Under the pieces are notes generated by a model. That model had not been told where the DNA came from. It did no database searches and saw only the letters and a list, made by a program, of their open reading frames with translations. The position numbers and the translations under genes were made by a program. DNA of 60,463 bases, from contig CAVSIB010000023.1 of assembly GCA_963727835.1 (NCBI GenBank), positions 1 through 60,463 of the forward strand, in the 5' to 3' direction. This stretch comes from G026625185 sp963727835 (GTDB lineage: Bacteria > Desulfobacterota > WTBG01 > JAGOGO01). The first letter of the stretch is position 1; each line of letters starts with the position of its first letter. Below, piece after piece: positions 36,780-44,272 of this stretch.

Positions 36780-37220
36780 TTATGACCCCGCCTCTTTCTC
36801 AATGACCGCTTTAAAAATCTTCAGGTTTTCTTTGGAGTGCTGATTAATGAACCCTTCTACCTGTTCATCGGTAAATGCTGCTTTGCTGTCCATCTTGAAA
36901 TGCTGGATCCAGGTGAGTTCAATCCCTTCAGGTTTTGGGGTATAGAGCCAGATGATTTTCATGAATTCAAAAGGAAATTTTGGTTCTTCCCTTTCTGCAT
37001 ACGCCAGGTAGTTTTCTTTAAAGAGAAGTCGAAAGGATTGCCAGGTTCTTCCTTCCTTATCAGTAAGCTTGAAGGTAATTTTATTTTTTTCTTTTTGAAC
37101 GACGCTTGCTTCCTTATACTCACTGCCGAAAAGTTCGGTCCAGCGGGGAATCGTATTCGAGATGTCAAAAATTAATTCGTAGGGAGCATTGATAATAATG
37201 GAATTACAGGTATGTCCCAT
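36780..37220 (-). CDS. polyketide aromatase/cyclase (SRPBCC, TcmN/WhiE type)
   Basis: This 146-residue START/SRPBCC protein folds and aromatises the first ring of poly-beta-ketone chains. Its sequence pattern follows single-domain ARO/CYC proteins such as WhiE ORF VI and the TcmN N-terminal half: MGHTCNSIIINAPYELIFDI, TIPRWTELFGSEYKEASVV, NKITFKLTDKEGRTWQS, FEFMKIIWLYTPKPEGIELTW and QHFKMDSKAAFTDEQVEGFI. The N-terminal 'GHT-N-I-I-APYELIFDISN-I--W--LF-SEY' layout is notably close to that group. CAAAGGAGG precedes ATG 37220. It follows the PF04199 cyclase gene by 22 bases. This gene is the strongest single indicator that the operon makes an aromatic polyketide. Confidence 0.85.
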   Translation of the reverse strand: MGHTCNSIIINAPYELIFDISNTIPRWTELFGSEYKEASVVQKEKNKITFKLTDKEGRTWQSFRLLFKENYLAYAEREEPKFPFEFMKIIWLYTPKPEGIELTWIQHFKMDSKAAFTDEQVEGFINQHSKENLKIFKAVIEKEAGS

Positions 37221-37242
37221 GGGTATCCTCCTTTGTATTGTT

Positions 37243-38040
37243 TTATACCATCGCCACTACCCGCGCCCAGGCTGCGCCAGCATCCTTGATTTTTACTGGA
37301 AAGCAGGAAATTTTAAAGCCAAAGGGAGGTAGTTTCTTCAAGTTCGCCAGTCTTTCAATATGGGCGTATTCCTTTTTACGACCAAAAAAATGAGCGGGCC
37401 AAAGATACGAGGCATCTTTAGTGCGCAAAAAATCAGCCATCATAAATCGGTAGGGCCGGTCAAAGCCGAGTGCATCAATACCAATAACCTTTACTCCATG
37501 ATCCAAAATATACGCCAGCGCTTCCGGGGAAACGCCCGGATAGTTGGCTAAATATTCAGGAGTCCCGAAATACTGATCAGCATCTGTGCGAAGAAGCACA
37601 AGATCCAGTGGCTTGATCCCATAGTTTATCTTGTGTAATGCACTGACCACATCTTCCTTGGAGATCACCTCGCCCGGTTTTTTATGTGATACGTCTAAAA
37701 CCACCCCGTTAGAGAAACACCATTCAAGGGGAAGCTCGTTAATGGTCTTAGATTTTCTTCCTTCGGAACGAGTCCCGTAGTGGAAAGTATAATCCACATG
37801 AGTGCCGATATGAACCGGACAGTGCACTGTTTCGAGCGATAAAAATTCTCCGTCCGGAAGATCCTCAGGTTTGATGATTCTCTTGCCCAGAAAAAAGGAA
37901 ATTTTTCCCCAGAGCGTCCTTTTGAGCATTACCCAGTTTAAATGTTTCACTCCTTCCTTATGACTGATCCGGTCAATGCCAAAGGGATGGACTTCGAAAG
38001 AATGTTCATCAATGGAGAGGCTTAAATCTATGAGCTGCAT
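37243..38040 (-). CDS. PF04199 cyclase-family metal hydrolase
   Basis: This 265-residue protein of the cyclase/kynurenine-formamidase fold begins MQLIDLSLSIDEHSFEVHPFG and has the metal-binding motif VHIGTHVDYTFHY (H-x-G-T-H-x-D), GVVLDVSHKKPGEVI, DLVLLRTDADQYFG and KVIGIDALGFDRP. Family members include formamidases, isatin hydrolase and proteins named polyketide cyclases. Here, between an ACP gene and an aromatase gene, a role in later ring closure or product release is likely, but a hydrolase acting on a different intermediate is possible. Its ATG 38040 lies inside the end of the ACP gene (13-base overlap), so translation is coupled. Confidence 0.8.
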   Translation of the reverse strand: MQLIDLSLSIDEHSFEVHPFGIDRISHKEGVKHLNWVMLKRTLWGKISFFLGKRIIKPEDLPDGEFLSLETVHCPVHIGTHVDYTFHYGTRSEGRKSKTINELPLEWCFSNGVVLDVSHKKPGEVISKEDVVSALHKINYGIKPLDLVLLRTDADQYFGTPEYLANYPGVSPEALAYILDHGVKVIGIDALGFDRPYRFMMADFLRTKDASYLWPAHFFGRKKEYAHIERLANLKKLPPFGFKISCFPVKIKDAGAAWARVVAMV

Positions 38041-38273
38041 ATGAGTAATTTTCCTTGAATAACGTGATCAATGTCCTTGCAACAGGAAAACTTGGTGATT
38101 TCTTTTTCCATAATTTTGATGTTAAATAATTTTTCGATTGCGAGGATAAGCTCTACGGTTTCCGTAGAATCAAGACCAAGACCACTATAAAGTTCCACCT
38201 CATCCCTTATCTCATCTGCATCGATCTCAAAAAGCTCGATCAAAAGGTTTTTAACTTTGTCTTTAACATCCAT
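38028..38273 (-). CDS. acyl carrier protein
   Basis: This 81-residue carrier protein has the phosphopantetheine attachment serine at S36 in LGLDSTETVELILAIEKLF, flanked by the usual acidic helices (LLIELFEIDADEIRDEVEL). It would hold the growing polyketide for the two ketosynthase proteins encoded upstream. The start is ATG 38273 with GGAGGAAG just upstream; a longer frame to 38330 overlaps the radical SAM gene and adds no recognisable domain. The D-S-T motif differs from the D-S-L of fatty-acid ACPs, in keeping with a dedicated ACP. Confidence 0.9.
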   Translation of the reverse strand: MDVKDKVKNLLIELFEIDADEIRDEVELYSGLGLDSTETVELILAIEKLFNIKIMEKEITKFSCCKDIDHVIQGKLLICSS

Positions 38274-38290
38274 TGATTTGCTTCCTCCTT

Positions 38291-39751
38291 TTAAATCTGG
38301 ACCTCTCCCTTTGTTGCTCCAGCTTCCCATTTTCCGACTCCGGCCATGACATCTTGGAAGCAGAGTTTAGCGAGGATATCGAAATCACTTTCCATAATGC
38401 GGTTTATTCTTCCCGGCTTGGAGAAAAATTCACGCATACACCAGGAGCCCAGCCGCCCCAAGTCTTCAACCGTAAGGTGATTGGTGGGCATGACGGGGTG
38501 GAGAAAATCCCACCGGCTAAAGTCCACTTTGTGGGGGTCAATCCAGTTATTCTTAAGCGCTTTTTTCCAAACCGGTGAATTGGGCGCCGGGGTCACATAA
38601 CCAACCCAGAGGATGTCCGGGTCAACCTCGTCGGTAAATTCGTATCGCTGCTTGATAATCCGTTCGTCATCATAGTCAAAGCCCATCATAATGTCCGCTA
38701 CTACGGCAATATTATTTCTCCGGAGAATTTCGATGGTCTTTTTGATCTGGTCAATGGTGATCCCTTTGGCGATCTTTTTCAGTTCCTCGGGTGTGGTAAC
38801 TTCAATGCCAAAGACCCCGGTAAATAGTCCAGACTCTTTCATTAAAGGAAGGATTTCCTCGCAGTTAATCCAGTCCACTGCTCGTCCTAAGGAAACCCAC
38901 TTGATCGGAATATTTTTCTTAAGTTTAAGCTCGCAAAACCGCTTAACCCGCGCGGGATCAACATTGAAGTTATCATCCTGGATAACTACAACCTTAACCC
39001 CATATTGTCGGTGAAGGATTTCCAGCTCGTCAATGACCCGTTCGGGAGATTTAGCGCGCCACTTAAGGAAGTCTTTGGGAGAACGTGGATCATACTGGTC
39101 CCATTCATAACAAAAAGTACAGGCGGAAGGGCATCCCCGCGAGGTAACCATTTCTACAAACGGCTTCCAGTGCGTGTGCCCTACATAGCGATCCATGGGA
39201 TAGAGATCGTAGGCCGGAAAGGGGAGTTTATCCAAATCTTCTGACAAGACCTTGTGAGGTCCCATCACGATTTTTCCATTGATCCGGGACGTAACCCCGG
39301 CGATCGCGGTGAGGTCTTTACCATTATGGAGTGCGTCAACCAGGTCATAAAACGATTCTTCTTCGCCCATGACCACACAATCAACGGCGGGATTATCTTC
39401 TAAGGTCTCGACAGGCATGGCTGAATACCAGAGCCCGCCCAAAACAATTTTGGTTTTCGGCAGAGCCGCTTTAATTAATGCGGCGGACTCATTAAAATGA
39501 GCGATAATCCCATAACCACCGTACGAATGGAGCATATCACCAATAACCACCAAATCCGGATTTTTCTCCTTGACTTTTTCAACCATTTCTTCTTTTGATA
39601 TATCCAAAGCCTTGCAGTCCAAAACCTCTATATCCTGATATCCTTTTTCCCGAATATAAGCGGCCCATTGAGCGTAAAGCTGGTTAGGGGCTAAGTGTTT
39701 TCCATGGGTTGCCCAGGCCCCAACTCTGGGCATTACAAATAGAATTTTCAT
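38291..39751 (-). CDS. B12-binding-domain radical SAM enzyme (BchE-like architecture)
   Basis: This 486-residue protein has an N-terminal cobalamin-binding domain (about 1-160; MKILFVMPRVGAWATHGKH, VVIGDMLHSYGGYG with His75, LGGLWYS, VVMGEEESFYDLV). A radical SAM TIM barrel follows, with the [4Fe-4S] motif C207-x3-C211-x2-C214 in RGCPSACTFCYEW, then IQDDNFNVDP and FGIEVTTPEELKKIAKG. A C-terminal tail follows. Such enzymes methylate unactivated carbons or form rings (BchE, HpnP). In this operon it should modify the polyketide. It yields 5'-deoxyadenosine (and S-adenosylhomocysteine if it methylates). ATG 39751 overlaps the KS-beta stop (ATGA). Confidence 0.9.
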   Translation of the reverse strand: MKILFVMPRVGAWATHGKHLAPNQLYAQWAAYIREKGYQDIEVLDCKALDISKEEMVEKVKEKNPDLVVIGDMLHSYGGYGIIAHFNESAALIKAALPKTKIVLGGLWYSAMPVETLEDNPAVDCVVMGEEESFYDLVDALHNGKDLTAIAGVTSRINGKIVMGPHKVLSEDLDKLPFPAYDLYPMDRYVGHTHWKPFVEMVTSRGCPSACTFCYEWDQYDPRSPKDFLKWRAKSPERVIDELEILHRQYGVKVVVIQDDNFNVDPARVKRFCELKLKKNIPIKWVSLGRAVDWINCEEILPLMKESGLFTGVFGIEVTTPEELKKIAKGITIDQIKKTIEILRRNNIAVVADIMMGFDYDDERIIKQRYEFTDEVDPDILWVGYVTPAPNSPVWKKALKNNWIDPHKVDFSRWDFLHPVMPTNHLTVEDLGRLGSWCMREFFSKPGRINRIMESDFDILAKLCFQDVMAGVGKWEAGATKGEVQI

Positions 39752-40986
39752 GCCACCTCCTTTTTTTCAATGACGATAACTGTGTTAATGCCTCCTCGGC
39801 CCCGTGAAATTATGAGTGCTTTATTGATCTCTTTCTCGTGAGCCTTATTGATTATGTAATTGAGACCCTGAGGATCAGGTGCCTCAACATTAATCATTGG
39901 GGGAACTGCATTGTGCTCCATTGCTAAGATGGTCGCAATGAGATCTACCGCACCTGATGCGCCCAACAAATTTCCAAACATTGATTTAGGACAACTAACG
40001 GGGATGGTTTTTGCCTTCTCTCCGAAAACGTGTTTTATGGCTTTTGCTTCGCTTTGGTCCCAAATCTCCACGGCGAAGCCGTCTAAGCTTATATAGTCAA
40101 TTTCATCGGGCGTTATCTCTGCTTCATTTAAAGCCATAAGTATCGCCCGGGCTAATTGGTTGCCGCTTGGATCAGGGTTAATCCGATCTTTGCCATCGCA
40201 GGTATTCCCAACTCCCGAAATAACTGCCAAGATATTTGATCCCCGCGCCTCAGCCCGATCAATGTTTTCCATCAGGACGACCCCGGATCCTTCTCCGATC
40301 ACAAAGCCCTGCCGATTTTTGTCAAACGGTCGATACGCTTTATGCGGATAATCGTTGTATTCCGAAATACCTCCATAGGTATTGCAGCACAAGAGGGCAT
40401 AAGGAGTAACCGGGGCTTCCGTGCCGCCGGCTAAGATCATATGGAGTCTCCCCTTCACCAAGGTATCACGCGCATAGCCCACGGCCATTAAAGAGCTCGC
40501 GCGGTCAGCTACCACGGTTTTGCTGAAGCCTTTTATCCCGTAATAGATGGAGACTTGTCCCTGGGGTGCAGCAGGAAACCACGCCGAAGCCATATAAGGA
40601 GATACCCCCTCGCGACCTTCGATGTAAAGGTCGCGCAGTTCGGTCTCGGCATAAAGCCAGCCTCCCAGGGCATTGCCTAAAAATATCCCTACCATGTTTG
40701 GATCTTCTTGTCTAATATCCATCTTCGCATCTTCAAGCGCCATCTCGGAGGCAACCAAGGCCATATGAGAGAAAAGGTCGATCTTTTTGAGGAGGCGTCG
40801 CGATAATAAGCTGTAGTTCTCCAAATCATCGATCTGTCCCGCAATATGGGAGGGATACCGGGAAGCATCAAAACGAGTGATCTTCTCGACAAAAGAGCGC
40901 CCGGATTTGATGTTTGCCCAAAACTGCCGCTTGCCAATACCCGGAGGAGCTACGATTCCTATCCCGGTAACCGCTATCTTTTTCAT
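39748..40986 (-). CDS. ketosynthase-like chain-length factor (KS-beta), active-site residues lost
   Basis: This 412-residue thiolase-fold protein is clearly homologous to KS-alpha encoded just upstream (MKKIAVTGIGIVAPPGIGKRQFW, AGGTEAPVTPYALLCCNTYGG, FVIGEGSGVVLMEN, PKSMFGNLLGASGAVDLIATI). An ungapped alignment over the active site puts R162 where KS-alpha has Cys170, D302 for His310 and N339 for His347; the Lys (K334) is kept. It therefore cannot condense by itself and fits the KS-beta/chain-length-factor role, forming a heterodimer that sets chain length. The Gln that replaces Cys in actinobacterial chain-length factors is not there. Start and stop codons overlap the neighbours. Confidence 0.88.
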   Translation of the reverse strand: MKKIAVTGIGIVAPPGIGKRQFWANIKSGRSFVEKITRFDASRYPSHIAGQIDDLENYSLLSRRLLKKIDLFSHMALVASEMALEDAKMDIRQEDPNMVGIFLGNALGGWLYAETELRDLYIEGREGVSPYMASAWFPAAPQGQVSIYYGIKGFSKTVVADRASSLMAVGYARDTLVKGRLHMILAGGTEAPVTPYALLCCNTYGGISEYNDYPHKAYRPFDKNRQGFVIGEGSGVVLMENIDRAEARGSNILAVISGVGNTCDGKDRINPDPSGNQLARAILMALNEAEITPDEIDYISLDGFAVEIWDQSEAKAIKHVFGEKAKTIPVSCPKSMFGNLLGASGAVDLIATILAMEHNAVPPMINVEAPDPQGLNYIINKAHEKEINKALIISRGRGGINTVIVIEKKEVA

Positions 40987-42248
40987 TAGTTCGTATACCT
41001 CGTTATAATGAGAGACGAATGAATACCCGAAAATCCACTGCTGGTCTTCAAAATAGCATCAACCTTTTTTTCCCGACAGCAATTCGGGATATAGTCCAAA
41101 TCGCAAAGCGGATCGTTCTTTACCTGGTTGATCGTTGGCGGGAGGAGATTCTTTTCAAATATCATCGCGCCAATAACCAACTCAACCGCATTCGCTGCCG
41201 CGAGGGGATGCCCGATCATGGATTTCATAGAGCTTATCGGCAGCTTATACGCATAGTCGCCAAAGACCATCTTGTAGGCGTTGGTCTCAAAGACATCATT
41301 CATCCGCGTGGAGGAACCGTGGGCATTAATATAATCGATTTCATCGGGCCGCAGGTCCGCATCTTTAAGCGCTAACCTGATGCAGTCAGCCATCGCCGTG
41401 CCGTCGGCAGGTAGGTCAGTCATATGAAAAGCATTGCAACTGGTGCCGAATCCAGCCACCTCACAGTAGATTGTTGCCCCGCGTTTTAAAGCATGGTTAA
41501 GCTCTTCTAAAATTAAAATCCCGGCGCCTTCAGAGATAACAAATCCATCGCGGGCATTGTCAAAGGGCCGGCTGGCGGCTTCGGGATCATCATTGCGAGC
41601 GGAGAGGACATTAACAACATCAAAGGCACCAAAGGTGATTGGAGTAATGGGGGCTTCCGCTGCCCCGGTAATCATGATGTCCTGCTTGCCGTCTTGAATT
41701 ATTTCTAATCCATAACCCAATGAATCGGTTCCCGCGGTACATCCGGTCGACAAGGTGTTACAGATCCCCTGAAGCCCGTATTTGCTTGAAACCTCGATGG
41801 AAGGAGTATTAAACATGGCCGCGTCATAGAGGTCAGGCCTGACCTTGGAAGGGTCAATGGGATTTTTCCCATTATCGGTCACAAAGGAGAACTCTTCCTC
41901 CATATACTTGGTGCCGCAAATGGCATTGGCTAAGCAGACACCAATCCGCTCAGGATCTTCTTGCGCAAAATTAAGGCGGCTGTCTTTGTACGCCATTTCA
42001 GCCGCTACCACGGCAAACTGGACATATCGATCCATCCGCATGGCGTCATCATGGCTGAGACCATGGTGAAAAGGATCAAAATCTCTTATCTCTGCCGCAA
42101 TTTGCGATTTAAACATGGAGACATCAAAATAATCTACTTTTCTTACCGCGGATTTGCCCGACATCATCGACAAAAACGCTTCATCCTTGCCAATGCCATT
42201 GGGGGAGAGCACTCCTATCCCCGTAACGACGACACGTTTTTTTTTCAT
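40986..42248 (-). CDS. beta-ketoacyl synthase, catalytic KS-alpha (FabF-like)
   Basis: This 420-residue condensing enzyme has a full catalytic triad: Cys170 in LSTGCTAGTDSLGYG, His310 in INAHGSSTRMND, and His347 with Lys342 in MKSMIGHPLAAANAVELVIG. It also has VVTGIGVLSPNGIGKDEAF, ITGAAEAPITPITFGAF and FVISEGAGILILEEL. The C-terminus reads SSGFSGIHSSLIITRY. FabF of fatty acid synthesis is related, but the pairing with an inactive KS partner by a TAATG overlap, plus ACP and aromatase genes, marks it as type II polyketide KS-alpha. Its start overlaps the stop of the TIGR04076-like gene. Confidence 0.9.
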   Translation of the reverse strand: MKKKRVVVTGIGVLSPNGIGKDEAFLSMMSGKSAVRKVDYFDVSMFKSQIAAEIRDFDPFHHGLSHDDAMRMDRYVQFAVVAAEMAYKDSRLNFAQEDPERIGVCLANAICGTKYMEEEFSFVTDNGKNPIDPSKVRPDLYDAAMFNTPSIEVSSKYGLQGICNTLSTGCTAGTDSLGYGLEIIQDGKQDIMITGAAEAPITPITFGAFDVVNVLSARNDDPEAASRPFDNARDGFVISEGAGILILEELNHALKRGATIYCEVAGFGTSCNAFHMTDLPADGTAMADCIRLALKDADLRPDEIDYINAHGSSTRMNDVFETNAYKMVFGDYAYKLPISSMKSMIGHPLAAANAVELVIGAMIFEKNLLPPTINQVKNDPLCDLDYIPNCCREKKVDAILKTSSGFSGIHSSLIITRYTN

Positions 42249-42862
42249 TAATCTTTTGCCTCCTCTAATCTGGTGACTTTAAAGACAATATTTCCGTTAT
42301 CCGGGCAGGTAACGGTATCGATACTGTTGGGGTTATCCATAAAGAAAAATTTTGCTCCAAAGTTAAGCGCAAAAAGGGCTGGAAAAGCGGTATGGAAAGC
42401 GGCACCGCAGAATTCCGGTATCGCTTTAAGCCCCACGGTCTCAAAGGTATCTCCTACCTTATATCCATAGTGGCAATATCCTTTGGCTTTGACCACTTCA
42501 AGCATCATCTTCTTAGGATGTGGCCCCTGATAAGTTGGGTCTTTTGGAATAACGTCAACCTTGCCTTGTTTATCCAGAATCTCAGCAAGAAATTCAAGCT
42601 TTCCTCCATCGGGACAGGTTACGGTTAACGAACGCTGGTTATCCCGAAAAGGAAACCTGGCACCAAAGCTGAGCGCATAGATGACGGGGAAAAGCGCATG
42701 GGCTAAGCCCAAACAAAAATATTGCGGTGGATGGGTAAAGTCATCGAGCAAAAGTTCATCACCCACCTTATAACCGTGATAACAATCTCCGTATACATTG
42801 AGGACCGTAAGCTTTAACTTAGGGAATGGTGTATCGACCATACAAGAGTCCTTATTTTTCAC
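42248..42862 (-). CDS. tandem TIGR04076-like protein (two copies of the domain)
   Basis: This 204-residue protein consists of two similar halves. The first (about 14-100) has LTVLNVYGDCYHGYKVGDELLL, YFCLGLAHALFPVIYALSFGARFPF and VTCPDGGKLEF. The second (about 117-200) has LEVVKAKGYCHYGYKVGDTFE, EFCGAAFHTAFPALFALNFGAKFFF and VTCPDNGNIVFKV. Each half has conserved Cys at three sites (G-x-C-x-x-GYKVGD, FC, TCPD), as in the small TIGR04076 family of anaerobes, whose function is unknown. The last base of its stop codon region is shared with the KS-alpha start (TAATG). It therefore belongs to the operon and may be a metal- or cofactor-binding accessory protein. Confidence 0.75.
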   Translation of the reverse strand: MKNKDSCMVDTPFPKLKLTVLNVYGDCYHGYKVGDELLLDDFTHPPQYFCLGLAHALFPVIYALSFGARFPFRDNQRSLTVTCPDGGKLEFLAEILDKQGKVDVIPKDPTYQGPHPKKMMLEVVKAKGYCHYGYKVGDTFETVGLKAIPEFCGAAFHTAFPALFALNFGAKFFFMDNPNSIDTVTCPDNGNIVFKVTRLEEAKD

Positions 42863-42918
42863 GTAATGTTTTATTCAAAATTTTGTCGCTATCATTTTCT
42901 GGTTAAGGCTGCTCTGGC

Positions 42919-43923
42919 TCAGGGAATAAGTTTCTCGGTTTCTGCTAATAACGTTTCCTTGCTGAAAAAAATATTGGTTCGTTCAACCTCATGCACCATC
43001 TCAACCAATTTTTGGTTCAGTGGTGCAGTTAACGCGTTTTCTTTAGCCAGGTTGACGATTTCTCCGTTGATGAAATCAATTTCCGAAGAACGGCCTCGTT
43101 TGATGCTTTGCAATATTGATCCGTAGAGGGGTTCCTTACTTAAATTAACCATGATCCCCGAAAATATTTTAGCGGCTTCATCAATAGGCATTGCGGTTAA
43201 GCCCGTCAAGCGCTCCCGAGGAAAGTCGGGTAAGGACGTTAACTTTACTTCCGATTTAGTTACAATATGTAATCCTTCTTTCCAGATGCCGATACTTATG
43301 CGGCTTACTTGTTGATTTATAAATGCTTCTTGCATACTCATGCCTAATATGGCGGGGATACAGTTATTAGCATTAACAAAGATCTTGAGATATTTCATGC
43401 CCCGGATATCATCAGTGATAACAATAGGAAAAATTTTATTGAGCACGACCTGTAAAGTATTTACCAAACTGTCATTAGGCCCAAACATTTTGCCGATGAT
43501 CCAAGTGCCGTCAAAGTTATGAATAACCTTTCCTTCCTCTAAAGAGGTCGCGCCAAACATGACGATACTGGAAATAATATTTTTCTCAGGAAGGTGCTGG
43601 GCAACAATAGAGTCAGCTTGAACCCCATTTTGAGTAGTGAGTAAACAAGTTTCTTTGAGAAAAGCATGATTATCCTCGAGTGCTTTTCCCAGGTCTTGAG
43701 TCTTAACTGCGAGAATAGCGACGTCCGGCTTCTCCTGCAGGCGCTCCCTGACTTCAAGATTAACGCGTGTTTCTCCTCGCACTCCGGAGATCATCAAGCC
43801 ATTTTTTTTGATCGCTTCAACAGTGCGAGAGCGGCCAATTAAACATACCGTTTCATTGTTAAGCCAGAGATATCCGGCGACGACATTGCCGATTGCTCCG
43901 GCACCTATGACTGCGATCTTCAT
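42919..43923 (-). CDS. PanE/ApbA-type 2-dehydropantoate 2-reductase-like enzyme
   Basis: This NADPH-dependent reductase of about 334 residues begins MKIAVIGAGAIGNVVAGYL (Rossmann G-x-G-x-x-G). It has VAILAVKTQD (catalytic-site Lys), LLTTQNGVQ and KYLKIFVNANNCIPAILG (K-x-x-x-N substrate block) in the expected order. PanE reduces ketopantoate on the way to pantothenate and CoA. Divergent homologues act on other 2-oxo acids, so in this operon the substrate may be different. I choose ATG 43923, where the Rossmann motif starts; the frame opens at 43956 but that overlaps the upstream gene. The 57-base gap to the next gene is the widest between PanE and the aldolase. Confidence 0.82.
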   Translation of the reverse strand: MKIAVIGAGAIGNVVAGYLWLNNETVCLIGRSRTVEAIKKNGLMISGVRGETRVNLEVRERLQEKPDVAILAVKTQDLGKALEDNHAFLKETCLLTTQNGVQADSIVAQHLPEKNIISSIVMFGATSLEEGKVIHNFDGTWIIGKMFGPNDSLVNTLQVVLNKIFPIVITDDIRGMKYLKIFVNANNCIPAILGMSMQEAFINQQVSRISIGIWKEGLHIVTKSEVKLTSLPDFPRERLTGLTAMPIDEAAKIFSGIMVNLSKEPLYGSILQSIKRGRSSEIDFINGEIVNLAKENALTAPLNQKLVEMVHEVERTNIFFSKETLLAETEKLIP

Positions 43924-43924
43924 T

Positions 43925-44182
43925 TTATTTGGGGAATCCATATTTTCTGTAATCAAACCCCGTGTGTTCTAAGAGTCGCACCATCATGCTGTAGAATGGT
44001 TTCGGTACCTCTGAGAAAAAAGCGCTGATCACATCGTGTTCTTCAACTAAATGTGACCCTCTTGCTTGAGCATTCTCCTCCGCTTTTTTAGTGGCAAAAA
44101 CTTGCGCTAACCCCCGATGAAAGACAGGGAGTTTAGCGATCATGAGTTCGAATTTTTTCTGAGTAATTTTTTCCCATTCCAT
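43925..44182 (-). CDS. PCP_red-domain small protein
   Basis: This 85-residue protein matches the PCP_red domain (PF08369), best known as the C-terminal part of light-independent protochlorophyllide reductase subunit B: MEWEKITQKKFELMIAKLPVFHRGLAQVFATKKAEENAQARGSH is cut here to two stretches, WEKITQKKFELMIAKLP and HRGLAQVFATKKAEENAQA, followed by HLVEEHDVISAFFSEVP. No other chlorophyll genes are in the window. Free-standing copies occur in non-photosynthetic anaerobes with unknown roles. Its ATG 44182 follows marR by 90 bases and its stop lies next to the PanE-like start, so it is likely the first structural gene of the operon. Confidence 0.75.
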   Translation of the reverse strand: MEWEKITQKKFELMIAKLPVFHRGLAQVFATKKAEENAQARGSHLVEEHDVISAFFSEVPKPFYSMMVRLLEHTGFDYRKYGFPK

Positions 44183-44272
44183 CGTTGCACTCGTTGGCTA
44201 AAAGTGGTGAGGATTCTTTGCGAAAAAGGAAACACGGCGTAATTTGGAAAAAGAATGATCAGCCATAATGCT

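Noticed and set aside
39748..42248. The two ketosynthase genes as ordinary fatty-acid FabF duplicates
   Set aside because: One lacks the whole catalytic triad, and the pair is coupled to an ACP, an aromatase/cyclase and a radical SAM gene, which fits KS-alpha/KS-beta.
31678..44182. Ladderane-type lipid cluster (FabF pair, ACP, radical SAM) as an alternative identity
   Set aside because: The TcmN/WhiE-like aromatase and the inactive KS partner favour an aromatic polyketide; no phytoene-desaturase-like or FabZ genes are seen. Not fully excluded without phylogeny.
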